The notes under the pieces were generated by a model. It was not told where the DNA came from. It made no database searches and saw nothing but the letters and a program-made list of their open reading frames with translations. Below, one piece after another: positions 7,295 through 14,773 of a stretch of 32,535 nucleotides of DNA. Within the stretch, counting starts at the first letter, position 1; each line of letters opens with the position of its first letter. The DNA is from Oscillospiraceae bacterium (lineage in GTDB: Bacteria > Bacillota > Clostridia > Oscillospirales > CAG-272), in the NCBI GenBank assembly GCA_015065295.1, contig SVQN01000029.1, forward strand, positions 1 to 32,535. Direction: 5' to 3'. A program made the translations under genes and the position numbers.

Positions 7295-7340
7295 TGAACC
7301 CGCAGTACTGTCTGGATCGGTGCTGCGGGTTCAATGTTTT
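7295..7340. terminator. Bidirectional terminator between convergent genes
   Basis: TGAACCCGCAG (7295-7305) pairs perfectly with CTGCGGGTTCA (7323-7333). A TTTT lies to the right and, read on the minus strand, TTATTTTTTAG lies to the left. It serves both the sigma gene and the convergent XRE gene. Confidence 0.85.
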
Positions 7341-8424
7341 ACGGATATTCAATTCCGGGCATGGATTTGATTTTTTCAAGCAGTTCTGTAAACCGTTCGG
7401 TTTCGCGTACAGGGTCAAATGCGGAATTTTCCAGATGGAAGAGCATACAGTCCCGCTCCCAGTGAGAGGTGGCACAGTCGTGAGTGTATGTGATCTGATT
7501 CAGGAACGGATTGCCGGGATAACGATATTTTCCGAGGGGGAGATTGTCCTCAAACAGAGATACATCATACCACTTTTCAAGCACCGCATACATTTCATCA
7601 TACGTTTCCGCGCGGGCGTACATCTCTGCAAGACCGTTGTACAGAGCGACGTAGACATAGGAAATCCATGCCTTGTTTCCGTCGCAGTAGACCAGATCGA
7701 GAATTTTTATGGCTGTTTCGTAAGCGAAGATTTTTGCGGATTCGTCCGGAAAATCCATGCCCATGAGTGCCCACGCCGCACCTTCGCCGTAATAACGGAA
7801 GACTTCCTGACACCAGAGCGTTTTTTCTTCGTAGCCTTTGATCTGGGAGAGCATTTCCGCTTTCAGGGTTCCCCAGTCGCCGCCCATGTTGGCAATACGC
7901 AGAACATTTTCACGGTCGCCGAGATTATTGTAAACGTTGTGGAGAAAATAGATCGTTTTGCTTCGGAGTTCATGATCGGTGGAATCATCGAGGATTTTTT
8001 CGTAATATACCGCCGCGTTCCGGAAATGTTCCAGAAAAATTTCCCTCGGTTCGTCGGAGCTGGCAATGAATTCATGGGTCTGCGCGATTTCAAACCGGAT
8101 GCGGTTGCTGTGCGGATACCGCCGGTACAGCTCCTCCCACAGAGCAAGAGCCTGTTCGTTGGTGGTTTCCGGAAGATCGCAGATTCTTCGCGTTTCTTCA
8201 ATATCCGCTTCCATGGCATCCGGCGCAATTCCGAACAGGATATCCGCCGATACGCCGAACAGGGTTGTCAGGGGGACAATCTGTGAAATATCCGGCGAAC
8301 ACAGGTCGGTTTCCCATTTTGAGACTGCCTGTGCGGAAATGTTCAGTTTTGCCGCAAGTTCTTCCTGCGTCCAGCCGTTTTTCTTACGGAGTTTTTTGAT
8401 TGTCTGACCGATGGTGGCTGTCAT
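7339..8424 (-). CDS. XRE-family regulator with helical-repeat C-terminal domain
   Basis: This is a 361-residue protein. Residues ~8-62 are a Cro/CI-type HTH (IGQTIKKLRKKNGWTQEELA; ISAQAVSKWETD). The remaining ~295 residues look all-helical and TPR-like (repeated WEELYRRYP, YNNLGDREN and AEMYARAETYDE segments), as in Clostridial transcription factors that sense an intracellular ligand or peptide. The start at 8424 (MTATIGQT) was chosen over the open frame to 8499 because AAGGAG lies a few nucleotides upstream and the HTH begins immediately. It shares its domain design, including a 'lLeKWyd... G...' stretch near the C-terminus, with the two tandem XRE genes at 20153-22650. Targets and effector are unknown. 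Confidence 0.9.
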   Translation of the reverse strand: MTATIGQTIKKLRKKNGWTQEELAAKLNISAQAVSKWETDLCSPDISQIVPLTTLFGVSADILFGIAPDAMEADIEETRRICDLPETTNEQALALWEELYRRYPHSNRIRFEIAQTHEFIASSDEPREIFLEHFRNAAVYYEKILDDSTDHELRSKTIYFLHNVYNNLGDRENVLRIANMGGDWGTLKAEMLSQIKGYEEKTLWCQEVFRYYGEGAAWALMGMDFPDESAKIFAYETAIKILDLVYCDGNKAWISYVYVALYNGLAEMYARAETYDEMYAVLEKWYDVSLFEDNLPLGKYRYPGNPFLNQITYTHDCATSHWERDCMLFHLENSAFDPVRETERFTELLEKIKSMPGIEYP

Positions 8425-8469
8425 AAACACATCTCCTTCAAATGATAAAAATCCGGTACCGTTGACCAT

Positions 8470-8498
8470 AGTATACCGGAAAATCCCAACAGAGTCCA
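8470..8498 (-). promoter_or_regulatory. Probable promoter of the XRE gene
   Basis: Read on the minus strand, TGGACT (8493-8498) and TATACT (8470-8475) are separated by 17 bp. The -10 box is good and the -35 box weak. It ends 46 bp before the chosen ATG at 8424. Confidence 0.55.
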
Positions 8499-8580
8499 CC
8501 GTTTGGATGGAGAAAATTTATCAACCGCAAGTTGTTTTAACTCCGGTTCCGAATAAACTTTTCCTCTTTTTTCGTTTGAA

Positions 8581-8633
8581 GCTTTTTGAAAGGGGTGTGG
8601 GGAAAACTTTTTCTCGAAAAAGTTTTCCCCACA
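8581..8633 (+). repeat. Dispersed hairpin repeat, copy D (subfamily II)
   Basis: The lead-in CTTTTTGAAAGGGG is followed by a perfect 17-bp stem: TGTGGGGAAAACTTTTT (8596-8612) with 8617-8633, loop CTCG. It lies 10 bp beyond the stop codon of the GH127 gene on the minus strand, where the stem would serve as its terminator or 3' end. Confidence 0.85.
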
Positions 8634-8643
8634 AAACTGTATT

Positions 8644-10497
8644 TTATCTGTAATTCATAAACACCAGCATATTCGATTCGCCGCGGTTTGCGAAGGCGAA
8701 GTACGGGATCATGCTGATTTTCGTCGGTTTGAAGTCTTCGCCGACGATGTTGTCGAGTACACCGTAGAGCGGCGAAATGTCGCGGTCGATGGAGTCCACA
8801 CGGCGGAATCCGTTGAATGTGATTGTCGGAACGCCGTATTTGTCGTTCAGCACCGCAACGCCGTCGTTCAGTGTGCGGCGGTCGAGGTACAGGCTGTGGA
8901 CGTCGCCGTCGTTGTCAACCGCTTCCGCGCAGTAGATCACCGGTCCGCGGCGGACAGCGGCACGTCCGATGTTCTTGTGGACGTTCACCGAGGAAGTCAG
9001 CATGACCTGCGTCATGTCGAATTCCACGTCGATTTCGCCCGCTTCAAATCGTGCGTAGCCGTTGATCTTTTCGTATTTCTTTGTTGCCATGAAGCGGCGG
9101 CACCATCCCGGAATTCGTACATACACCGGAACGTTGGACGTGATCGCAATGTGGCCGTTGTTCGGGTAGTTCGTCTTCTGTTCGACGCGCACGTCGCCGG
9201 AAACAAATTCGCTGTCGCCGAACTGGTTGATGTATACGACGTTCTTTTCTTCGTCGTAGCCGTAGAAATAGTTGCCGAGCGAGGACAGCAGACGGTTGAT
9301 GTTCGGCGGGCAGCAGGAGCAGCCGAAAATGCGGACGCGCTGTGTGATCGGCAGATGGTCGTGGATGTTGAAGTACGGAGGAACGCGGCCGCGGTCGGGC
9401 AGGTAGATTTCCAGAGGATTTTCGTAGAAGAAGCATTCGCCGTCGAGGGACAGACCGGACAGCGCACCGTTGTACAGTTCGAGTTCGGCGATGTCCGCGT
9501 ACTTCGAGGACGGAACGCCGTTCAGCATCGCGTCAAGCGCGAACATCCGGTTGGCGAAGAAAATCATACCGATGGACGCGCAGGTTTCGGTATACGCGCG
9601 GTCGTTCGGCAGGTCGTAGCCGATCGTGAACGCTTCGCCGATGTGCGTGGAGCCGATGCCGCCGGTCACATACATCTTCTTGTTCACGATATCGTCGAAC
9701 AGGGCATAGCACGCCTTGGCGAGAGTGGTGTCGTTCGTTTCCAGTGCAAGGTCGGCCATACCGGAATAGAGATAGGTTGCACGGACGGAATGTCCGGCAG
9801 CTTCAAACTGTTCGCGGATCGGGAGATGGCTCTGTGCGTACTTCTGGACGCCGCCGATGGGGGAGTCCTTTTCGTTGCGCGTACCGCGGGTGTTGAGGAA
9901 GAAAGCGCAGAGGTCGAGGAACCGCTGTTCGCCGGTGGTCTTGTACATCTTATAGAGGGCAAGTTCGATTTCCTCGTGGCCGGGGGTGACGAAGTTCGCG
10001 GAGTCCTCGATCATGAAGCGTTTTGCGATGTAATCCGCGTATTTTTCCATGATTTTAAGGAAACGGTCGCGGCCGGTTGCTTCGTAGTAGGCGCAGGCTG
10101 CTTCCATGAGGTGGCCGGCGCAGTAGAGTTCGTGCCAGTCACGGTTGGTGAAGCGCGCTTCCGGCTTTACAACGGTGAAATAGATGTTGAAGTAGCCGCA
10201 TTCGTCCTGATTCTTTTCGATTTCGTCGATGAGAGCTTCGACTTTCTGTTCCAGATCTTCGATGCGTTCGCGCTTGAGGATGTAGGCCGCGCCTTCCATC
10301 CACTTGGCAACGTCGGAGTCCCAGAAGAAGTGGGGCTGCTTGGGATCGCCTTCCTTCCATTCGCACTTGAACGCGTCAATACGTCCGGATTCATAGAAGC
10401 GGTCATAGACGGCGTTGATGGTGACGTCGCGGTTGAGGTCTTCCTTGGATTTCCAGAAGCCGCCGCGCAGGGTCACGTTCCGATAGTCGGTAATCAT
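8644..10497 (-). CDS. GH127-family glycosidase, beta-L-arabinofuranosidase-like
   Basis: This is a 617-residue DUF1680/GH127 enzyme. Characterised members remove beta-L-arabinofuranose with a zinc-bound cysteine nucleophile. The metal set is intact: E304 and C306 in YTETCASIG, and the adjacent C395-C396 in FGCSCCPPN, corresponding to the Glu-x-Cys and Cys-Cys ligands of that family, with C395 as the expected nucleophile. The N-terminal two-thirds is an (alpha/alpha) barrel (FFWDSDVAKWMEGAAY; HELYCAGHLMEAACAY; GIGSTHIGEAFTIGYDLPN). Beta-sandwich segments follow. No signal peptide is visible, so it should act on imported oligosaccharides. AGGAGG lies just upstream of the ATG. The gene follows the phosphopantetheinyl transferase by 44 nt and may share its transcript. 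True substrate specificity is not shown by sequence. Confidence 0.93.
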   Translation of the reverse strand: MITDYRNVTLRGGFWKSKEDLNRDVTINAVYDRFYESGRIDAFKCEWKEGDPKQPHFFWDSDVAKWMEGAAYILKRERIEDLEQKVEALIDEIEKNQDECGYFNIYFTVVKPEARFTNRDWHELYCAGHLMEAACAYYEATGRDRFLKIMEKYADYIAKRFMIEDSANFVTPGHEEIELALYKMYKTTGEQRFLDLCAFFLNTRGTRNEKDSPIGGVQKYAQSHLPIREQFEAAGHSVRATYLYSGMADLALETNDTTLAKACYALFDDIVNKKMYVTGGIGSTHIGEAFTIGYDLPNDRAYTETCASIGMIFFANRMFALDAMLNGVPSSKYADIAELELYNGALSGLSLDGECFFYENPLEIYLPDRGRVPPYFNIHDHLPITQRVRIFGCSCCPPNINRLLSSLGNYFYGYDEEKNVVYINQFGDSEFVSGDVRVEQKTNYPNNGHIAITSNVPVYVRIPGWCRRFMATKKYEKINGYARFEAGEIDVEFDMTQVMLTSSVNVHKNIGRAAVRRGPVIYCAEAVDNDGDVHSLYLDRRTLNDGVAVLNDKYGVPTITFNGFRRVDSIDRDISPLYGVLDNIVGEDFKPTKISMIPYFAFANRGESNMLVFMNYR

Positions 10498-10541
10498 AGT
10501 TTGCCTCCTGTGGGGTTATGTAAATATTTTTTTATTCGATT

Positions 10542-11087
10542 TTACGGGATTCTCCGCAGTTCCACGTCAAATTCCTCCGCGCAGACGATCGCTGCCGCGT
10601 GATTTTTTTCATACGACAGGACGATGTCCCGCATCACGCATCCGGCAATTGCTTTTGTCACATCAAATTCCGGGAACTTTCCCGCGCCGATGCCGTCTCC
10701 CGTGAATTTCACGTACGCTTCCTTCCGTGCCCATATCCGGTAGAATTCCGCCGGCTGATACCCGCATTCGTCCAGAACCCGCCGTTCACCGTCCGAAAAC
10801 CATCGTTTCGCCAGACGTGCCAGCCGTGCGGGATCGTCGGTTTCCCGGTGTTCCTGCACATCAAGCCCGACTTCCTTATCTGCAAACGCGCAGACCCAGA
10901 GGGTTCCGGTATGCGAAACCGAAAAATGTACGTCCGGATGGGACGGAAAATACGGTTTCCCGTGAATTTTCGTGGATTCCGTGAAGGTTTCCGCAGGTTC
11001 TCCCGTGAAATCCGCCGCCGCTGCCAGACGGAGTGTGTGCGAAGATTCGGATGAACCGGTATTATAATAAAGGATGAGTTTTGTCAT
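10542..11087 (-). CDS. Sfp-type 4'-phosphopantetheinyl transferase
   Basis: This 181-residue protein would move 4'-phosphopantetheine from CoA to the serine of a carrier protein. Motifs in order are FSVSHTG (from residue 55), VGLDVQ with the Mg2+ ligand D76, and WARKEAYVKFTGDG with K122-E123-A124. The second acidic residue of the usual GxDxE is Q78 here, a variation seen in some Sfp-type enzymes. The start at 11087 gives an ATGA overlap with the upstream metallophosphoesterase stop. The longer open frame to 11792 is only the shadow of that gene. No polyketide, peptide-synthetase or carrier-protein gene is present in the window, so the partner is unknown. It could serve fatty-acid ACP or a distant biosynthetic cluster. 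Confidence 0.9.
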   Translation of the reverse strand: MTKLILYYNTGSSESSHTLRLAAAADFTGEPAETFTESTKIHGKPYFPSHPDVHFSVSHTGTLWVCAFADKEVGLDVQEHRETDDPARLARLAKRWFSDGERRVLDECGYQPAEFYRIWARKEAYVKFTGDGIGAGKFPEFDVTKAIAGCVMRDIVLSYEKNHAAAIVCAEEFDVELRRIP

Positions 11088-11818
11088 ACCAGTTCGAGAA
11101 GAAGCATTTCGCACGGGTTGAAAAAGCGCGGGATGGGAACGGTGTTCGCCATTCCCCGGCTGACGGCGAGACGGTTTTTGTACACGCCGCTGGTGTATTT
11201 CGGGAAAAGGTGCTGTCCGGGGGCGTAAATTCCCTGATTGGTGAAGGGAATCTGCCACTGTCCGCCGTGCGCGTGTCCGGAAACGGTCAGATTGATGGAC
11301 GTTTCGCGGATATACGCTGGCCAGTATTCGGGATGATGGCACAGCAGGAGCCTGAATCCCTTCTGCATTGCAAATTTTTTCACGAACGATGTGTCCGGCG
11401 GGGGGGTATTCCGCTGTTTCGGGATGCCGCTTGTGTAACCGGAGGTCAGTCCGCCGATGGTGAGTACGCCGTACGGTGTCCATGTATTGTCGAGCAGGTG
11501 AATTCCCGCGTCCGCGAGGATCGCACGGTTTTCGTCGTTCATGCCGCGTTCGTGATTGCCGATGGAGTAGTATACCGGCGCGATCTTCCTGCATCCGGCG
11601 AGAAAGTCCAGACCTTTCCGGTTGAAGCATTCCCGTACGGAATAGCGGTCGGTTTCCTGCAGGATATCGCCCGGCGCACAGATGAGTTCCGGCAGTTCTC
11701 CGGCGAGGATATCGAGTGCTGTACTGCCGTCCCGTCCGTGCAGATCGGCAGTGACGGCGATTTTTGTTCCGCGGAGCGATGGAATCGGACACGGAATGCG
11801 GAATTTACGAAGTTTCAT
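11084..11818 (-). CDS. Calcineurin-like metallophosphoesterase
   Basis: This is a 244-residue two-metal phosphoesterase. The motifs are all present in order: DLHG (first Asp-x-His), a GDIL segment, GNHE, a lone His in CHHPEYW and GHAHGGQ. The overall shape resembles the YkuE/YaeI type, but the N-terminal membrane anchor of those proteins is missing, so it should be cytoplasmic. The start at 11818 (MKLRKF) was chosen because GGGAG sits 8 nt upstream. The earlier ATG at 11848 lies inside the predicted -10 box and would be upstream of the transcript start. The stop overlaps the start of the phosphopantetheinyl transferase gene (ATGA). That tight coupling suggests the phosphodiesterase acts in the same process, perhaps removing the prosthetic arm, but this is inference. 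Confidence 0.9.
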   Translation of the reverse strand: MKLRKFRIPCPIPSLRGTKIAVTADLHGRDGSTALDILAGELPELICAPGDILQETDRYSVRECFNRKGLDFLAGCRKIAPVYYSIGNHERGMNDENRAILADAGIHLLDNTWTPYGVLTIGGLTSGYTSGIPKQRNTPPPDTSFVKKFAMQKGFRLLLCHHPEYWPAYIRETSINLTVSGHAHGGQWQIPFTNQGIYAPGQHLFPKYTSGVYKNRLAVSRGMANTVPIPRFFNPCEMLLLELV

Positions 11819-11846
11819 GCGGTTCTCTCCCTCAGGTATTGTGTGC

Positions 11847-11875
11847 ATTATATCATATTTTTTCCGAAAAGTAAA
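11847..11875 (-). promoter_or_regulatory. Promoter of the phosphoesterase/PPTase operon
   Basis: Read on the minus strand, TTTACT (11870-11875) and TATAAT (11847-11852) are separated by 17 bp. Transcription should start near 11840. This rules out the ATG at 11848 as a start. Confidence 0.7.
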
Positions 11876-11894
11876 TGCTCATGCGGATTTGCCG

Positions 11895-11930
11895 AAGAAA
11901 AAGGACGGGACGTGTGTCCCATCCTTTTCG
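11895..11930 (-). terminator. Terminator of the marR/ABC exporter operon
   Basis: Read on the minus strand, GGATGGGAC (11915-11923) pairs with GTCCCGTCC (11903-11911), one G-U wobble, around a 3-nt loop. TTTTTCTTC follows. It lies 18 bp past the exporter's stop codon. Confidence 0.85.
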
Positions 11931-11940
11931 GAACGGTTGG

Positions 11941-14088
11941 TTATTGCTTTCGTTCGGCGGGTTCCGGACGTTCTCCGTGCGGAGGTCTGCCGTGCGGCGG
12001 ATGTCCTTCGCCATGTCCGAACGGCGGATGTCCGTGCGGGCCTCCATGATGACCGTGGTGGGCGTTCGCCGCTTCGATGGTCATGGCCGCTTCGCCGGTG
12101 TTCATGAAATCTTCCGCCGACATACCGTCGATGGGGGTAATGTAACGCTTTGCCTGCGTGGAGAAGAGTTCGTAGTACGTCCCGTGCTTCTTCATGAGTT
12201 CGCTGTGGTTGCCGATTTCGACGATCGCACCCTGTTCGAGAACGATGATCTTGTTCGCTACGGTCGCGCTGGACAGACGGTGCGAAACGAAAATGGTCGT
12301 CTTGTCCTTGCGGAGACGGTCGAACTGGTTGTAAATTTCCTGTTCCGCGATGGCGTCAAGGCTGGCGGTCGGTTCGTCGAGGATGATGACGTCGGAATCG
12401 CTGTAGAACGCGCGCGCGATGGACAGCTTCTGCCACTGACCGATCGACAGTTCGATGCCGTTTTCTTCAAAGTAGCGCATGAGCGGGGTATCGTATTTGT
12501 CGGGCAGGTCGTCGATGAATTTGTCCGCCGACGACTGTTCCGCCGCGAGGATAACGTCTTCTTCGGTTCCTTCGCGTTCGAGCTGACCGAACTGGATGTT
12601 TTCACGGACGTTCACGGCATATTTGCCGAAGTCCTGGAAGATGATGCCGAACATGGAGTACAGGTCTTCGACGGAATATTCGCGGATGTCGTGACCGTCG
12701 AGGAGAATCTGACCTTCCGTGGGGTCATACAGACGGGTGAGCAGCTTGATGAGCGTGGTTTTGCCCGCACCGTTCAGCCCGACGAGAACGCAGGTGTCCC
12801 CCGGTTCCAGCGTGAAGCTGACATCATTGATGACCTTGCGCTCGGTTCCCGGATAAACGAACGAAACATGACGGAATTCGATCGTATGACCGGTGTGGTG
12901 TTCGATGCGGCGGGGTTCGGGAAGGGCAGGAACAATGGTCGGCTTTTCGTTCATGAACGAAATCAGGTTGTCGATGAACAGCGTACCTTCGTAAATGGAC
13001 GCGGTGGTGTTGATGAGCGTGCCGATGCCGCCCGCAATGGAGGTCAGCGCGCCGGTATAGAAGGAGTAGTCACCGACTTCGTAGCGGCCTTCGCAGACCC
13101 CTTTGGCGATGTACAGGAAGAGCAGACAGTTGATGGTCGTCGTGACGACAGTCATGCCCATGTGCAGGAGACCTTCTTCCACGAACAGCTTTTTCAGCCC
13201 GCGGAAGTAGACCTTGAACGTATCGTAGTAACGCCCGATGAAGAGATCGGACAGGCTGAACAGACGGATTTCCTTGACCATGTCCTTGTTGGTCATGAGG
13301 TTGGAGTAGTAGTTCATCTGGCGGCGTTCCTTGGAGTGCCAGCGCATATACCAGAAGTTCTTTTTGCGGTAGCGGAAGTTGATGATCGCCGTCGGAACGC
13401 TCATGGCAACGATAATCAGCGGAGCCCACGGGCTGACGCTGACGAGCGCGACCACGAAGGAAACCATGCTGATGACGGTACTGATGATCGTGAAGTTGGC
13501 GTTGAGAATATGGATCGGACGGCTGCCGGCTTCCCGTTTGGCGTTTTCAAACTTTTCGTAGAATTCCGGCAGGTCGAAGCTGGCAAGGTCAACTTCGCGC
13601 GCCTTGTACATGATTTTGAGGTTGATGTGATTGACGACAAGTTCGCTGGAAATGTTGTTGAGGATGTTGCTGATGCGGTTGATGAGTCCGGTGACGAAGT
13701 TGTAGGCGAACCGGATAATCAGGATTTTCATGACGAGGTCGAATTCGTCCGCGCCGGTTCCGGATGTGGCGGCGACGAATGCCGATGCGAGGGCGTTGAG
13801 CAGGTCCGCGCCGATTTTCGCGCCGATGACGGGGGTCACGCCGTTGAAGATCGCCATGAATACCATGTAGAGCAGAATCCACGGACGGGTGTCCCATACG
13901 AGACGGAAAATATAAAATAAGCGATGGAAAAATTTCGTGATTACCCGATACAGATAATCGGGAACTTCCTTGATGGATTCCGGTTTCGGTTCCTTCATGG
14001 ATTCCATCAGTTTTTCACGGCGTCCCATGAATTGTCCGCCGCCGGGTCCGCCGGGTTTCGGTCCGCCTTTCGGTCCTCCAGGTCCCAT
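11941..14088 (-). CDS. ABC exporter, fused membrane and ATPase domains, with His-rich tail
   Basis: This 715-residue half-transporter would work as a homodimer or with a partner. Residues 1-20 are Gly/Pro-rich. Residues ~55-375 are a type-1 exporter membrane domain with about six helices. The ATPase domain (~395-640) has Walker A GLNGAGKTT (~436), a signature written LSIGQWQ (~548) in place of LSGGQ, Walker B VIILDEPTASLD (~565) and a switch His in VSHR. LSIGQ is a common variant in peptide and lantibiotic-type exporters. Residues ~674-715 form a His/Gly/Pro-rich tail with ten histidines in about 30 residues, a possible metal-binding segment on the cytoplasmic side. The start is backed by GGAGG ~8 nt upstream. 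The gene follows marR by 32 nt in one operon, so MarR probably controls export of a toxic compound. The substrate is unknown. Confidence 0.93.
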   Translation of the reverse strand: MGPGGPKGGPKPGGPGGGQFMGRREKLMESMKEPKPESIKEVPDYLYRVITKFFHRLFYIFRLVWDTRPWILLYMVFMAIFNGVTPVIGAKIGADLLNALASAFVAATSGTGADEFDLVMKILIIRFAYNFVTGLINRISNILNNISSELVVNHINLKIMYKAREVDLASFDLPEFYEKFENAKREAGSRPIHILNANFTIISTVISMVSFVVALVSVSPWAPLIIVAMSVPTAIINFRYRKKNFWYMRWHSKERRQMNYYSNLMTNKDMVKEIRLFSLSDLFIGRYYDTFKVYFRGLKKLFVEEGLLHMGMTVVTTTINCLLFLYIAKGVCEGRYEVGDYSFYTGALTSIAGGIGTLINTTASIYEGTLFIDNLISFMNEKPTIVPALPEPRRIEHHTGHTIEFRHVSFVYPGTERKVINDVSFTLEPGDTCVLVGLNGAGKTTLIKLLTRLYDPTEGQILLDGHDIREYSVEDLYSMFGIIFQDFGKYAVNVRENIQFGQLEREGTEEDVILAAEQSSADKFIDDLPDKYDTPLMRYFEENGIELSIGQWQKLSIARAFYSDSDVIILDEPTASLDAIAEQEIYNQFDRLRKDKTTIFVSHRLSSATVANKIIVLEQGAIVEIGNHSELMKKHGTYYELFSTQAKRYITPIDGMSAEDFMNTGEAAMTIEAANAHHGHHGGPHGHPPFGHGEGHPPHGRPPHGERPEPAERKQ

Positions 14089-14120
14089 AAGAATACCTCC
14101 AAAGTAATGTGAGTATGATG

Positions 14121-14579
14121 TTATTCGTCTTCTTTTTTTGCGTCGATGAGCTTGCGTAAGAGTGCGGCGAGTGTGTTTTTCTCCTCATCCGTGAGCGGTT
14201 CCAGAAATTCCGCCGCCTGCCGGCGATGGTTTTCACGGAAGGCAGCCACGCGGCTCTGTCCGCATTCGGTCAGGGACACGAGCGTCTGCCGTTTATCCTC
14301 CGGCGACTGTCTCCGCAGGATCAGTCCGTCCGTCTCCATTTTTGCAAGCAGTTCCGAGAGGGACTGCGGGCGGATGCCCAGATGGGCGGCGATCTGCGAC
14401 TGGCTCATTTCGCCGTGATCGTTCAGAAACCCCATGAGCCGTCCGCGTCCCTGTCCGCGCGATGCTTCCGGAGGCGTTTTTTCTGCGGGGGTTTCCGGAG
14501 GCGGCGGTGCTGACCCGCGTTTGGTCAGGGCGTTGAGCCGACCGAGCATCCGGACGATCTCTACCTCAATGGTCTGCAT
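14121..14579 (-). CDS. MarR-family repressor
   Basis: This is a 152-residue winged-helix regulator. The recognition HTH spans residues ~59-85 (SQSQIAAHLGIRPQSLSELL) and the beta wing ~88-102, with the DKR motif typical of MarR. Charged helices at both ends would form the dimer. A Pro-rich insertion at ~24-38 (SAPPPPETPAEKTPPE) interrupts the first helix region and is unusual. It is the first gene of the operon with the ABC exporter. A promoter bracketed by two perfect inverted copies of an operator lies directly upstream, so autoregulation relieved by a ligand exported by the transporter is likely. AGGAGG is just upstream of the ATG. Confidence 0.93.
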   Translation of the reverse strand: MQTIEVEIVRMLGRLNALTKRGSAPPPPETPAEKTPPEASRGQGRGRLMGFLNDHGEMSQSQIAAHLGIRPQSLSELLAKMETDGLILRRQSPEDKRQTLVSLTECGQSRVAAFRENHRRQAAEFLEPLTDEEKNTLAALLRKLIDAKKEDE

Positions 14580-14593
14580 TTTTTCCTCCTCTT

Positions 14594-14679
14594 AAAATAA
14601 TCAGGTACCTTACCTTTTTCTGCGGACAGTATAGCACAGACCTTCGGATTTGTCAATAGATAAGGTACCTGATTATTTT
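14594..14679. promoter_or_regulatory. marR promoter bracketed by a 19-bp inverted operator
   Basis: AAAATAATCAGGTACCTTA (14594-14612) and its exact complement TAAGGTACCTGATTATTTT (14661-14679) are separated by 48 bp. Each contains the 8-bp palindrome AGGTACCT. Between them lies a minus-strand promoter: TTGACA (14651-14656) and TATACT (14628-14633), 17 bp apart. One operator thus sits just upstream of the -35 box and the other over the start of the transcript. This is a clear repression design, probably MarR binding both sites. Confidence 0.88.
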
Positions 14680-14705
14680 GATTTCAGGGAAATTTCACGG
14701 GAGAC

Positions 14706-14734
14706 TTGAAATAAATCGTCCGGTGTTATATAAT
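14706..14734 (+). promoter_or_regulatory. Promoter of the GH106-like gene
   Basis: TTGAAA (14706-14711) and TATAAT (14729-14734) have 17-bp spacing and lie 39 bp upstream of the ATG at 14774. The right-hand marR operator ends 26 bp upstream, so the repressor might also touch this divergent promoter. Confidence 0.8.
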
Positions 14735-14773
14735 ATTGTCAGTAAACCTGCATACCCATGAGAGGAATTCATA

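Noticed and set aside
11088..11792. N-terminal extension of the phosphopantetheinyl transferase frame
   Set aside because: The extra 235 codons are the shadow of the metallophosphoesterase gene. The real start is the ATG at 11087 overlapping that gene's stop.
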